From: Azospirillum endophyticum
Lineage (GTDB): Bacteria > Pseudomonadota > Alphaproteobacteria > Azospirillales > Azospirillaceae
Reading direction: 5' to 3'
Assembly: GCF_016595245.1 (NCBI RefSeq)
Contig: NZ_JAENHM010000049.1
Span: 1 to 64,000, forward strand
Length of the DNA: 64,000 bases
The position numbers and the translations under genes are program-made. The notes beneath the pieces are model-generated. The model had not been told where the DNA came from. It worked only from the letters and a program-made list of their open reading frames with translations, and ran no database searches. Numbering within the stretch: the stretch's first letter is position 1; each line of letters starts with the position of its first letter. Shown piece after piece: positions 8,034 to 22,709 of this stretch.

Positions 8034-8732
8034 TCAGGCATTCCCCTCCGGCGTCATTCCCGCCAGCCCTGCGCCGCCGCCAGCGGCGCGCACAGAGAGC
8101 CCGGCCCCGCCGGCGGTACGCACCGACGCCAGCGTCAGCGCATGCCAGTAGAGGTCCAGCAGGGCCGCCGGCATGCCGCCCTCCTCATGGCCCTCCATCG
8201 GCAGGATGGCGGCGGCATGGGCCAGCGCCGCTGTGGCGGCGTTCGCGCTGCGCGCCACGGCGTCGCCCAGCAGCCCCAGCGTCCGGCCCAGCGCCGCGGC
8301 ATCGAAGCGCAGCAGGGCCGGCGGTACGGTGATCTGCGCCTCGCCGCCGCGCAGGCGGCCGACGGCGATGTAGACATGCAGCAGGTCGGGCCGGTCCTCC
8401 GGCCGCAGCAGGGCGGCGACGATGCGGTTGCCGGTCAGTGCGCCGGTGCCGTCGAACTCGTACATGGTGGCGCGCTCGCCCTGGTGCGTGGCGGCGAGAC
8501 CGGCGAGGCGGGCCGTCAGCGGCTCCCCCGCCCGGCGGCTGGCCTCGTCGAACAGGGCGAGGTGGCTGCCGCCCTCGCTCAGCACCACCAGCGGCGCGTC
8601 GGTCGACGCGGCGGCGGCCAGCAGCCGGGCCAGCACGGCGAAGGGATCGGCGCCCGCCGAATCCGCGTCCGCCTCCAGCAGGCCGGCGCCACGGCGCAGC
8701 ATGGCCTCGGCGAAGCTGATGTCGATGTCCAT
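8034..8732 (-). CDS. Hypothetical alpha-helical protein
   Basis: A 232-residue alanine-rich protein beginning MDIDISFAEAMLRRGAGLLE. The middle contains an alternating strand/helix pattern (TMYEFDGTGALTGNRIVAAL and LLHVYIAVGRLRGGEAQI), and the C-terminal third is low in complexity (Gly/Ala). A strong purine-rich ribosome site (GGGAGGAGGGG) precedes the ATG. It lies about 56 bases downstream of cydB on the same strand and could be cotranscribed with it. No catalytic motif is visible and I do not recognise the family. Confidence 0.6.
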   Translation of the reverse strand: MDIDISFAEAMLRRGAGLLEADADSAGADPFAVLARLLAAAASTDAPLVVLSEGGSHLALFDEASRRAGEPLTARLAGLAATHQGERATMYEFDGTGALTGNRIVAALLRPEDRPDLLHVYIAVGRLRGGEAQITVPPALLRFDAAALGRTLGLLGDAVARSANAATAALAHAAAILPMEGHEEGGMPAALLDLYWHALTLASVRTAGGAGLSVRAAGGGAGLAGMTPEGNA

Positions 8733-8788
8733 GGCGGCCCCTCCTCCCTTGAAACGGCCCCTCTTTTAGGCCGGGGCGCCCCGTCGGC

Positions 8789-9813
8789 TCAATGGTAACC
8801 GAAGGCGCCCGTCACCTTTCCGCGGAAGACCCAGTAGGAATAGGCGGTGTAGCCGAGGATCGACGGGATCAGGAAGGCCATGCCGACCAGCAGGAACACC
8901 TGCGTCTTGGGCGGGGCCGCCGCCTCCCACACGGTGACGCCGGGCGGGATCAGGTGCGGCCACAGGCTGATGGCGAGGCCGAGATAGGACAGGGCGAACA
9001 GCGCCATCGACAGCACGAAGGGCGCCACCTCCCGGCCGTTGTCGATGGCGCGCCACAGGGCGAAGGCCAGCAGCGCGGTGACGATCGGCACCGGCGACAG
9101 GAAGAGCAGGTTGGGCAGCGAGAACCAGCGCAGGGCGATCTGCGGCAGCAGGAAGGGCGTCCACAGGCTGACCGCCGCCACGCCGACGAGAACCACCAGC
9201 ATCAGCCGCCGCGCCATGCGGAAGCACCAGTCCTGCAACGGCCCGATGGTGCGCCAGATCAGCCAGGTCGCCCCCAGCAGGGCATAGCCGACCACCAGCG
9301 CCGCCCCGCAGAACAGGGCGAAGGGGGAAAGCCAGTGCAGCATGCCGCCGACGAACTGCCGCTCATACACCGGGATGCCCTGGATGAAGGAACCGAGAAC
9401 GACGCCCTGGGCGAAGGTCGCCAGCAGCGAGCCGAGGAAGAAGGAGCGGTTCCACCAGTGCCGGCCCGCCCGCGCCTTGAAGCGGAATTCGAAGGCAACG
9501 CCGCGGAAGATCAGGGCGATCAGCATGACCAGCAACGGCAGGTACATCGCCGGCAGCACCACGGCATAGGCGATGGGGAAGGCGGCGAACAGCCCCGCCC
9601 CGCCCAGCACCAGCCAAGTCTCGTTGAAGTCCCAGACCGGCGCCACCGTGTTCATCATGGTGTCGCGGTCCTCCTCCGTCGGGGCGAAGGGATAGAGGAT
9701 GCCGATGCCGAGGTCGAAGCCGTCCATCAGCACATACATGAACACCGCGAAGCCGACGATCCCGACCCAGATCAGGGTCAGCAGGCTTCCTTCCGCAATC
9801 TCCTGCATGGGGC

Positions 9814-9817
<4 letters not shown>
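8789..9817 (-). CDS. cydB: Cytochrome bd-type quinol oxidase subunit II (CydB/CioB)
   Basis: A 342-residue inner-membrane protein with the eight to nine hydrophobic helices of CydB. The N-terminus has the family signature VLMDGFDLGIGILYPF, followed by WDFNETWLVLGGAGLFAAFP. It forms the heterodimer with CydA that oxidises quinol and reduces oxygen to water at high affinity without pumping protons. Its start overlaps the end of cydA by 4 bases (ATGA), so translation is coupled. With the short CydA loop it fits the cyanide-insensitive (CIO) branch. No small CydX/YbgT gene was seen right after it. Confidence 0.95.
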
Positions 9818-11492
<1,675 letters not shown>

Positions 11493-11514
11493 TCAGGCCA
11501 CCGAAGATCCCCTG

Positions 11515-12237
11515 TCACACCACGTCGATGGTGAGGAAGTCGATTGCGACCGCCACGCGCTCACGCAGGGGCAGGTTGTTCTCCCCGATCGCGTATACGC
11601 GCCGCCTGGTCGGGAAGACGAAACCGCCGAACGTCTTGTGTTCCATCGCATAATTGGCGCTCGACGTCCCGCCCAGGACATCCGCGCTGTAGTCATGACG
11701 CCGAAGAATCCCCGAGGCATCGAAATAGAAGGTCTGCTCGGTCGAATGCGTCTCGATGCCCGACGGGAACATCACCTTCAGACGGCGCCACGTCTCTCCA
11801 TCTTCCGTCAACCACGGTTCGATTTCCTCGCTCTCGACCCCTGGGAGCTTGAAGAGAAAGGGCGTGGTCAGATAGGTCCACATGGCGTAGCCGGTGAAGT
11901 AGATCAGATGCTGGGCATCCCACGGCGTCGTCAGGCTATGGCCCTCGAACGCCTTCCTCGGTTCCTCACGCTGCTCGACGACCTCCCCGCCATCGGTCAC
12001 GACCGCCGTGCGCGCGGCGTCGAATACCGTGCGCCGGCCAGCCTGGACGAAGGGCGAATATTCGGTGTGCTGCTTGTGAGGGTCGATCGAGACCCGAGCG
12101 TCCTTGAACACGTCCGGCCAGCCCTTGAGGTGCCAGACGCCGCCGCCGATCGAGACATGCGCGCTCACCGTCCTGAGCGTCTGCCAGCGGTCCCAACCGC
12201 CATGCGCTGAAACAGCAAGTTCCAACAGGTCACTCAT
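11515..12237 (-). CDS. Conserved hypothetical protein divergent from an HxlR regulator
   Basis: A 240-residue protein starting MSDLLELAVSAHGGWDRWQT. The pattern of repeated beta strands (VSAHVSIGGGVWHLKG, TFYFDASGILRRHDYSADVL, GFVFPTRRRVYAI) resembles lipoprotein-carrier-like beta folds of outer-surface proteins, but there is no signal peptide, so it should be cytoplasmic. It is divergent from an HxlR regulator across a gap with two 18-bp operator-like repeats, and so is very likely that regulator's target. HxlR targets often deal with electrophiles or quinones; an enzymatic role here is a guess. Confidence 0.75.
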   Translation of the reverse strand: MSDLLELAVSAHGGWDRWQTLRTVSAHVSIGGGVWHLKGWPDVFKDARVSIDPHKQHTEYSPFVQAGRRTVFDAARTAVVTDGGEVVEQREEPRKAFEGHSLTTPWDAQHLIYFTGYAMWTYLTTPFLFKLPGVESEEIEPWLTEDGETWRRLKVMFPSGIETHSTEQTFYFDASGILRRHDYSADVLGGTSSANYAMEHKTFGGFVFPTRRRVYAIGENNLPLRERVAVAIDFLTIDVV

Positions 12238-12275
12238 TCCATGCCTCCGTTTCCGACACCGGCATCCGCGGCGTT

Positions 12276-12330
12276 TGGTTTAACTTTGCAACCTCTCGAC
12301 ATCTGACCGAAATGGTTTAACTTTGCAACC
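12276..12330. promoter_or_regulatory. Paired 18-bp operator-like direct repeats
   Basis: TGGTTTAACTTTGCAACC occurs identically at 12276-12293 and 12313-12330, 37 bases apart start to start. Each copy has GGTT/AACC symmetry at its ends. They sit between the divergent HxlR gene and its neighbour, so they are strong candidates for HxlR dimers binding to control both genes. Confidence 0.75.
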
Positions 12331-12358
12331 CTATTGATCGCGACGAACGGAGAACCGA

Positions 12359-12841
12359 ATGAAGGGCAAGCGCAAGGACCTGGGGCAGGCAAACTGCGGG
12401 ATCGCGCGCGCCCTTCAGGTCATTGGCGATTGGTGGTCGCTGTTGATCGTGCGCGAAGCATTTGGAGGAAAGCAGAGATTCGGCGAGTTCCAGAAGAGCT
12501 TGGGGCTCGCGAAAAACATCCTTTCAAGTCGCCTGAAGAAGCTGGTCGACAATGGAATATTCGTCATCGAGCCGGACCCAGACTCCGCCCTCAGCCACCT
12601 TTACGTGCTCACTCCGAAGGGAGAGAAACTCCACCTCATCCTCATCGCACTCTGGCAATGGGGTGAGGAAAACTGCTTCGATCCCGGTGAACTCGACATC
12701 GCGATGGTCGACAAACCAAGCGGACAGCCACTCGCCAAACTACTGTTGATGGCGCAGGACGGTCGTGCTCTCGGCTCCCGCGATTTCCGGCTTGCCCCAA
12801 GACAGGAGCCTGGACTTTCTGCACGGCCTGCTCGACGGTAG
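12359..12841 (+). CDS. HxlR-family transcriptional regulator
   Basis: A 160-residue winged-helix regulator of the HxlR/DUF24 family. It shows the family core: CGIARALQVIGDWWSLLIVR, RFGEFQKSLGLAKNILSSRL and VLTPKGEKLHLILIALWQWG. The N-terminal Cys (Cys18, ahead of the core) sits where redox- or aldehyde-sensing HxlR proteins keep their sensory cysteine. GGAG lies nine bases before the ATG. The last 40 residues are unlike the family and may be a tail. It probably represses the divergent gene through the two 18-bp repeats. Confidence 0.92.
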   Translation: MKGKRKDLGQANCGIARALQVIGDWWSLLIVREAFGGKQRFGEFQKSLGLAKNILSSRLKKLVDNGIFVIEPDPDSALSHLYVLTPKGEKLHLILIALWQWGEENCFDPGELDIAMVDKPSGQPLAKLLLMAQDGRALGSRDFRLAPRQEPGLSARPARR

Positions 12842-12892
12842 CCTCCGTCCACAGGCGCCCTCCCGGAAGGCGGCGGCGACACCGCCCGGCGG

Positions 12893-13519
12893 TCAGTGGG
12901 GCGGATAGATCGCGGTGATGCCGGAAATCACCGTCTGCGCCGCCAGTGCCGCCAGCACGATGCCGAGCACCCGGCTGACCGTGTGGATCACCGTGCGGCC
13001 CAGCAACCGCCCAACCCGGTCGGCGCCCAGCAGGATCAGCGTCACCCCGCCGATCACCGTCGCCGCCGCGCCCAGCACGCTGACCTGTCCGGCCGCCGTC
13101 GTGCCGACGCGGTCCATCAGCAGCAGGATCGAGGTGATGGCGCCCGGCCCGGCAATCAGCGGCACCGCCAGCGGAAAGACGGCGATGTCGTGGGCGTCCT
13201 CGTCGGTCATCGCCTCGCCGGTCGCGCGCTCCTTGCGTTCGGAGCGCTTGGCGAACAGCATCTCGAAGGCGATCCAGAACAGCAGCGCCCCGCCGGCGAT
13301 GCGGAAGGCCGGCATCTCGATGGACAGGGTCTGCAGCACGACCTTGCCGAAATAGGCGAAGAAGACCAGCACGACGAAGGCGATGGCGGTGCCGCGCAGC
13401 GCGATGATCCGCTTGTGCCGGTCGTCGAAGCCGCGGGTCAGCGCGATGAACAGCGGCACCAGCCCCGGCGGATCGACGACGACGAAGAAGACGACGAGGT
13501 TGCTGATGTAGTCCGACAA
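12893..13519 (-). CDS. MarC-family inner-membrane protein
   Basis: A 208-residue membrane protein with six hydrophobic helices and the MarC signatures FFVVVDPPGLVPLFIALT near the N-terminus and PLAVPLIAGPGAITSILLLM in the middle. The two halves are a family-typical inverted repeat. The transported substrate of MarC proteins is not established; the family name comes from the E. coli marC locus but a multidrug role was not upheld. It stands alone between the HxlR gene and a repeat-rich gap, so context adds little. Confidence 0.9.
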   Translation of the reverse strand: MSDYISNLVVFFVVVDPPGLVPLFIALTRGFDDRHKRIIALRGTAIAFVVLVFFAYFGKVVLQTLSIEMPAFRIAGGALLFWIAFEMLFAKRSERKERATGEAMTDEDAHDIAVFPLAVPLIAGPGAITSILLLMDRVGTTAAGQVSVLGAAATVIGGVTLILLGADRVGRLLGRTVIHTVSRVLGIVLAALAAQTVISGITAIYPPH

Positions 13520-13612
13520 AGCCGGCTCCGGCGTTTTGCGGTCAGGGATGGGTGGCGGCGATCATAGGCTTGGCGGCGCGGGGTGTCACGCCTCCGGCCA
13601 AGTCATGACAAT

Positions 13613-13844
13613 CGCCCTCTCCCGCCCCGGGAGAGGGCGTGTAGCCGACGGCCGGAGGCCGGACGAGCACCGAAGGTGATCGTAGGCGGAGCGCGGTCGC
13701 GAGACTTGCGAGCGACCTTGGACCCACGAAGTGGGGAGGGTGAGGGATTGGGCAAGAGTCCCGAACCGCATGGTTACTTGCATTACCCCTCACCCTTCCC
13801 ATGCTCCGCATGGGCCCCTTCCCTCTCCCGGGACGGGAGAGGGA
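13613..13844. repeat. Dispersed GC-rich palindromic repeat, copy 2
   Basis: It opens with the hairpin CCCTCTCCCG/CGGGAGAGGG and closes with CCCTCTCCCGG/CGGGAGAGGG. The inner part (about 13735-13830) shares GAACCGCATGGTT and ACCCCTCACCCTTCCC with copy 5 at 23.6 kb. Its right end overlaps the last codons of the DUF2161 gene. Confidence 0.8.
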
Positions 13845-14556
13845 GCGATATGGGATCATCCTTTCCCGTCTCCGCCAGGGCATGGGCGAAGGCCTCGACC
13901 CCCTGCACGCCCGCCGGGGTCAGGCCGTAGGTGCCGCGCCCGACCCGCTCGAACCAGCCATAGACGTTGCGCAGCAGCATCGGCCCGACATCCTTCGGCG
14001 CCCCGGCCTTGCGCAGCGCCGCGACGCTCAAGGGGCCGCCGCGCAGCAGGCGGGCGATGCGCAGGGCGTCCTGGCGGTAGGCGGTGACGATGGCGACGCG
14101 GGTGGAGCCGCCGCGGTTGGGATCGCCGACCCGGCGGGCGTGCTCGCCCAGCAGGCGGTGGGTGCGCTTTTTGTCCTTGCGCGGGGTATAGGGGATGGGG
14201 TCGAGCAGCACGGTGACCTGTCGGCCCTCGGCCAACCCCGGATCGACCATCAGCAGGCCGAGGCCCAGCCGGCGGCACAGCTTCTTCACGTCGCCGTCCA
14301 GCGGCGACGCCCCGGTGGCCTTGCGCCCCGGCTGCGGCACGGCGAGATAGACACTGTCGCTGACCGCCAGCCGGTCCACCCCCTGGAGAACGAGGTCGAG
14401 GGTGAAGCGCTTCTTCAGCTCGACGATCACCGGCGGCTCGCCGTTGCGCGTGGCGACGAGATCGCAGCCGCGGATCTCCGCCTTCACGTCGTAGCCCTGG
14501 GCTTCGAGGAAGGCTTTGACAGGGGCGTAGAGGTCGGTTTCAGCGGTGATGGTCAT
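13783..14556 (-). CDS. DUF2161-family protein with PD-(D/E)XK nuclease-like N-terminus
   Basis: A 257-residue protein. The N-terminal half has a nuclease-like fold: GCDLVATRNGEPPVIVELKK places an Asp and an E-x-K in the spacing of the PD-(D/E)XK superfamily. The C-terminal half (about 150-235) is a winged helix (LLRGGPLSVAALRKAGAPKD, then GWFERVGRGTYGLTPAG). This matches the DUF2161/phosphodiesterase-like family. The last 22 codons (from ISLPLPSREREG) are encoded by a copy of the dispersed palindromic repeat, so the natural C-terminus was probably replaced or extended when the repeat landed. A DNA repair or restriction role is inference. Confidence 0.82.
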   Translation of the reverse strand: MTITAETDLYAPVKAFLEAQGYDVKAEIRGCDLVATRNGEPPVIVELKKRFTLDLVLQGVDRLAVSDSVYLAVPQPGRKATGASPLDGDVKKLCRRLGLGLLMVDPGLAEGRQVTVLLDPIPYTPRKDKKRTHRLLGEHARRVGDPNRGGSTRVAIVTAYRQDALRIARLLRGGPLSVAALRKAGAPKDVGPMLLRNVYGWFERVGRGTYGLTPAGVQGVEAFAHALAETGKDDPISLPLPSREREGAHAEHGKGEG

Positions 14557-14574
14557 CCGCTGAAGGCCCGCAAA

Positions 14575-14819
14575 TCCCCCTCTCCCCCCCGCTCACGCGC
14601 AAACTTCGTTTGCGCTGAAGCGACAGGCGGATCGAAGATCCGCCGAAAGCGGGGAGAGGTCGGCCGGCACCGCCGGCCGGGTGAGGGGGGCGGACCCTCG
14701 CCCGCTTGCGGGAGAGGGTGGCTGCGCAGCAGCCAGGTGAGGGACTGCGCAATACTAGAGGGATCCTCGAAGTGCTTCCCCCTCACCCCGACCCTCTCCC
14801 CAGGGGGGAGAGGGGGACG
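14575..14819. repeat. Dispersed GC-rich palindromic repeat, copy 3
   Basis: A composite array of inverted modules, including CGCAAACTTCGTTTGCG, GGCGGATCGAAGATCCGCC, GGCCGGCACCGCCGGCC and GGCTGCGCAGCAGCC, framed by cccctctcccc and ggggagaggggg. The module TTCGTTTGCGCTGA...GGCGGATC is shared with copy 6 at 32.8 kb in altered form. Confidence 0.8.
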
Positions 14820-14823
14820 GCCT

Positions 14824-15002
14824 TTAGAATAGGCGCTTACCGTCGCCGAAGAGGCCGTACTTGTCGACAAACTCATCGTAAGCCTTGAAGGCCTCACGGT
14901 TTTTCTCAGTCCAGCGTTGCTTCTCGGCTTCGGTCATACGCGCTCGCTTGCGGTATGCGCAAGCCTCCGAAGCTGAGAAGCCATGCCGATCGTCGGACGC
15001 CA

Positions 15003-15006
<4 letters not shown>
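14824..15006 (-). CDS. CcdA-like antitoxin-type small protein
   Basis: A 60-residue protein whose C-terminal half ([20 protein letters not shown] followed by [13 protein letters not shown]) matches the toxin-binding tail of CcdA-family antitoxins (pattern W..EN.EA...YN..VE..GL). The usual N-terminal ribbon-helix-helix DNA-binding part is short or missing ([20 protein letters not shown]). No CcdB toxin gene follows. Its ATG overlaps the stop of the methylmalonyl-CoA mutase gene by ATGA, so it is translated with the mutase. It may be an orphan antitoxin or a CcdA-fold protein with a new role. Confidence 0.7.
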
Positions 15007-17156
<2,150 letters not shown>

Positions 17157-17193
17157 CGACGCCTCCTGAGGGCTTCTTATGGGCGTGGTGGAG

Positions 17194-17285
17194 CATTGCC
17201 CCCACCCCGACCCTCCCCCGCTGGACGGGGGAGGGAGAGATCCCCTCCCCTGCGATCGCGGGGGAGGGTTAGGGTGGGGGCAATG
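17194..17285. repeat. Dispersed GC-rich palindromic repeat, copy 4
   Basis: A near-perfect long inverted repeat: CATTGCCCCCACCC at 17194-17207 pairs with GGGTGGGGGCAATG at 17272-17285, enclosing ACCCTCCCCCGCTGG and its complements. It lies between pccA and the mutase gene and could form a strong RNA hairpin that ends transcription or protects the upstream message. Confidence 0.82.
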
Positions 17286-17325
17286 GGGCGCGCTTCCTCT
17301 CGATACGTTTCTTCTTATTATACGG

Positions 17326-19326
<2,001 letters not shown>

Positions 19327-19337
19327 GCTGCCGGCCC

Positions 19338-20870
19338 TCACAGCGGAATGTTGTCGTGCTTGCGCCAGGGGTTCTGGAGCTGCTTGTTCTTCAGCATGGA
19401 CAGCGCCTTGGTGACGCGGCGGCGGGTGCCGTGCGGCATGATGACGTCGTCGATGTAGCCGCGCGAGGCGGCGACGAAGGGGTTGGCGAACTTCTGCTTG
19501 TACTCTTCGGTCCGCGCCTCGATCTTCGCCGCGTCGCCGATGTCGCCGCGGAAGATGATCTCCACCGCGCCCTTGGCGCCCATCACCGCGATCTCGGCCG
19601 ACGGCCAGGCGTAATTCACGTCGCCGCGCAGATGCTTGGACGACATGACGTCGTACGCGCCGCCATACGCCTTGCGGGTGATGACGGTCACCTTCGGCAC
19701 GGTGGCCTCGGCGTAGGCGTACAGCAGCTTGGCGCCATGCTTGATGATGCCGCCATACTCCTGGCTGGTGCCGGGCATGAAGCCGGGGACGTCGACCAGG
19801 GTCAGGATCGGGATTTCGAAGGCGTCGCAGAAGCGGACGAAGCGCGCCGCCTTCTTCGAGCTGTCGATGTCGAGGCAGCCGGCCAGCACCATCGGCTGGT
19901 TGGCGACGATGCCGACCGTGGAGCCGTTCATCCGGGCGAAGCCGATCAGGATGTTCTTGGCGTATTCCGGCTGAAGCTCGAAGAAATCGCCCTCGTCGAC
20001 GATCTTGAGGATCAGCTCCTTCATGTCGTAGGGCTTGTTCGGGTTCTCCGGCACCAGCGTGTCGAGCGAGAAGTCCTCGCGGTCGAGCGGATCGCTGCAG
20101 GGGCGGACCGGCGCCTTCTCCCGGTTGGAGGAGGGCAGGAAATCGACGAAGCGGCGCAGTTGCAGCAGGGCCTCGACGTCGTTCTCGAAGGCCAGATCGG
20201 CGACGCCCGACTTGGTCGAGTGGGTGACGGCGCCGCCCAGCTCCTCGGCGGTCACCACCTCGTGGGTGACGGTCTTCACCACGTCAGGGCCGGTGACGAA
20301 CATGTAGGAGCTGTCCTTCACCATGAAGATGAAGTCGGTCATCGCCGGGGAATAGACCGCGCCGCCGGCGCAGGGGCCCATGATCATCGAGATCTGCGGG
20401 ATGACGCCGGACGCATCGACGTTGCGCTGGAACACCTCGGCATAGCCGCCGAGCGAGGCGACGCCTTCCTGGATGCGGGCACCGCCGCTGTCGTTCAGGC
20501 CGATCACGGGAGCACCGACCTTCAGCGCCTGATCCATGATCTTGCAGATCTTCTCGGCATGCGCTTCCGACAGCGCGCCGCCGAAGACCGTGAAGTCCTG
20601 GCTGAAGACGAAGACGAGGCGGCCGTTGACGGTGCCGTGGCCGGTCACCACGCCGTCGCCGGGGATTTTCTGGCCTTCCATGCCGAAGTCGACGCAGCGG
20701 TGTTCGACGAACATGTCGAACTCCTCGAACGAGCCCTCGTCGAGGAACAGGTCGATCCGCTCGCGCGCGGTCAGCTTGCCTTTGGCGTGCTGGCCGGCGA
20801 TGCGCTTCTCACCGCCGCCCAGCCGCGCCGCGGCGCGCTTGGACTCCAACTTGGCCAGGATGTCTTGCAT
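19338..20870 (-). CDS. pccB: Propionyl-CoA carboxylase beta subunit (carboxyltransferase)
   Basis: A 510-residue carboxyltransferase that moves CO2 from biotin to propionyl-CoA to give methylmalonyl-CoA. It has the two crotonase-like halves, with the oxyanion-hole sequences [13 protein letters not shown] and [17 protein letters not shown] in the first and [20 protein letters not shown] in the second. The length is standard. It is the first gene of the leftward propionyl-CoA operon. Its promoter lies in the 244-base gap shared with the divergent ScfR-type regulator, which contains several TTCGCA/TTTGCAAA motifs. Confidence 0.97.
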   Translation of the reverse strand: MQDILAKLESKRAAARLGGGEKRIAGQHAKGKLTARERIDLFLDEGSFEEFDMFVEHRCVDFGMEGQKIPGDGVVTGHGTVNGRLVFVFSQDFTVFGGALSEAHAEKICKIMDQALKVGAPVIGLNDSGGARIQEGVASLGGYAEVFQRNVDASGVIPQISMIMGPCAGGAVYSPAMTDFIFMVKDSSYMFVTGPDVVKTVTHEVVTAEELGGAVTHSTKSGVADLAFENDVEALLQLRRFVDFLPSSNREKAPVRPCSDPLDREDFSLDTLVPENPNKPYDMKELILKIVDEGDFFELQPEYAKNILIGFARMNGSTVGIVANQPMVLAGCLDIDSSKKAARFVRFCDAFEIPILTLVDVPGFMPGTSQEYGGIIKHGAKLLYAYAEATVPKVTVITRKAYGGAYDVMSSKHLRGDVNYAWPSAEIAVMGAKGAVEIIFRGDIGDAAKIEARTEEYKQKFANPFVAASRGYIDDVIMPHGTRRRVTKALSMLKNKQLQNPWRKHDNIPL

Positions 20871-20979
20871 CGGGCGTTCCCATTCCTTGTCGTCTCAGTG
20901 ACCGTCCCCGTTCCGGCGGCAAGCGACGTTCTCGTTCACCGGAACGCCGCCACTGGAACGACGCGGATTATTCACAAAC

Positions 20980-21070
20980 TTCGCAGCGCTTCAAACAGCC
21001 TCTTCGCAAAAACGTGCGAAGTTGCGAAGCCCTTTGCAAAGGCCGGTTTGCGCTTGCTAAGATTGCGAAG
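20980..21070. promoter_or_regulatory. Operator cluster between pccB and its regulator
   Basis: The divergent gap holds repeated TTCGCA/TTGCGAA words: TTCGCA at 20980, the inverted repeat TTCGCA-N6-TGCGAA at 21003-21020, TTGCGAA at 21022-21028, the palindrome TTTGCAAA at 21033-21040 followed by TTTGCGC, and TTGCGAA at 21063-21069. PccR-type ScfR regulators are known to bind TTTGCAAA-like half-sites upstream of pccB, so this is very likely their operator region. Confidence 0.7.
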
Positions 21071-21114
21071 AACGGCTGATTTCCGGGGCTGGCGCCGGTT
21101 GGGATTTTATACGC

Positions 21115-22575
21115 ATGCAAAAGAAACTGTTCCTTGGCTACAAGCTGCGCCGCCTGCGCGAGCAGCGCGGCCTGACCCAGGCGTCACTGGCCAAGACGCT
21201 GGAGCTTTCTCCCAGCTATCTCAACCAGTTGGAGAACAACCAGCGCCCGTTGACCCTGCCGGTGCTGATGCGGATCGCCGCCACCTTCGAGCTGGAGCTG
21301 TCCGCCTTCCTGGAGGATGAGGACAGCCGGCTGGTGTCGGACCTGCGCGAGGCGCTGGCCGACCCGCTGTTCGCCGGGGCGCCGCTGACCGCCGGCGAAC
21401 TGCGCAGCGTGGTGGGCTCCAGTCCCGAACTGGCCCGCCGGGTGCTCAGCCTGCATCAGGCCTATCAGAAGCTGCACGAGCGGGTGCAGTCGCTGACCGA
21501 CAGCCTGTCCAGCAGCGAACCCAGCAATGACCAGGGCGACAGCTTCGCCGGGCCGCAGTTTCCCTATGAGGAGGTGCGGGACTATTTCCACTACTGCAAC
21601 AATTACATCGACCCGCTGGACGAGGCGGCGGAGCGGCTGTGGGACTCCCAGAAGATCCATTCCGGATCGTTGCTGAACGAGCTGGCCGCCTATCTGAAGC
21701 GGCGCCACGACGTGCGGGTGAAGATCGTCGCCGACGAGGCCGGCGATACCGCCATGCGCAGCTACGACGCCACGACCGCCACGCTGCGGCTGTCGGCGCT
21801 GCTGACCAGTTCCAGCCGCGCCTTCCACATGGCGAACCAGATCGCGCTGCTGGAGTTCGGCGAGCAGATCGACGAGCTGGTGGATCAGGCGAAATTCTCC
21901 AGCGAGGATGCCCGCTCGATCTGCCGGGTCGGGCTGGCGAACTATTTCGCCGGCGCCCTGGTGCTGCCCTACCGCGCCTTCGCGGCCCAGGCCCGCGCGC
22001 TGCGCCACGACGTCGAGCAGTTGCAGAGCCGCTTCTCCGCCAGCTTCGAGCAGGTCTGCCACCGGCTGTCGACCCTGCAGCGGCCGGGGGCGCGCGGCCT
22101 GCCCTTCTACTTCGTGCGGGTCGACATGGCCGGCAACATCACCAAGCGCCATTCCGCCACCCGCTTCCACTTCGCCCGCTTCGGCGGTGCCTGCCCGCTG
22201 TGGAACGTGCACGAGGCCTTCGCCCAGCCCGGCAAGATCCTGGTGCAGTTCGCCCAGATGCCCGACCGCACCGCCTATATCAGCATCGCCCGCACCGTGA
22301 CCAAGCGCGGCGGCGCCTATCTGAAGCCGTCGCGCCAGTTCGCCGTCGGGCTGGGCTGCGAAGCCAGCCATGCGCCGGAGCTGGTCTATGCCGCCGGCAT
22401 CGACATCACCGACCTGAAGGCGGCGGTGCCGATCGGCGTCAACTGCCGCCTGTGCGAGCGCACCGACTGCCAGCAGCGCGCCTTCCCGCCGATCGGCAGC
22501 GAGCTGCGGGTGGACGAGCATCACCGCAGCTTCGTCCCTTACCTGTTCAACCCACCGGACGTCCCGCCCCGCTGA
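21115..22575 (+). CDS. Short-chain fatty acyl-CoA regulator (ScfR/PccR type)
   Basis: A 486-residue regulator of the ScfR family. The N-terminal Cro/XRE helix-turn-helix (residues 8-62) reads LRRLREQRGLTQASLAKTLE and LSPSYLNQLENNQRP. It is followed by the IrrE-like middle domain (about 130-260) and a C-terminal DUF2083 region with the Cys cluster NCRLCERTDCQQRAFPPIG. PccR of Rhodobacter is the studied relative and activates propionyl-CoA carboxylase when propionyl-CoA is present. Its divergent position next to pccB and the TTTGCAAA-like sites between them support the same role here; that is inference from context. Confidence 0.93.
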   Translation: MQKKLFLGYKLRRLREQRGLTQASLAKTLELSPSYLNQLENNQRPLTLPVLMRIAATFELELSAFLEDEDSRLVSDLREALADPLFAGAPLTAGELRSVVGSSPELARRVLSLHQAYQKLHERVQSLTDSLSSSEPSNDQGDSFAGPQFPYEEVRDYFHYCNNYIDPLDEAAERLWDSQKIHSGSLLNELAAYLKRRHDVRVKIVADEAGDTAMRSYDATTATLRLSALLTSSSRAFHMANQIALLEFGEQIDELVDQAKFSSEDARSICRVGLANYFAGALVLPYRAFAAQARALRHDVEQLQSRFSASFEQVCHRLSTLQRPGARGLPFYFVRVDMAGNITKRHSATRFHFARFGGACPLWNVHEAFAQPGKILVQFAQMPDRTAYISIARTVTKRGGAYLKPSRQFAVGLGCEASHAPELVYAAGIDITDLKAAVPIGVNCRLCERTDCQQRAFPPIGSELRVDEHHRSFVPYLFNPPDVPPR

Positions 22576-22709
22576 GCGTAGCATCCTTGCAAGGGACCGG
22601 TTGGCCCGCGACTTGCTGAGAACTGGTCGCAAGACCGGAAAGGCGGTGCCTTCGGGCATTTCCCGGCCCGGTCGCTGCAAGCTGCTTCGCATTTTGCCAA
22701 TGGCGGGCC

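Noticed and set aside
22576..22709. Small RNA or riboswitch between the ScfR gene and the receiver gene
   Set aside because: Short palindromes such as CCTTGCAAGG are present, but no stable extended structure or T-run could be supported by eye.
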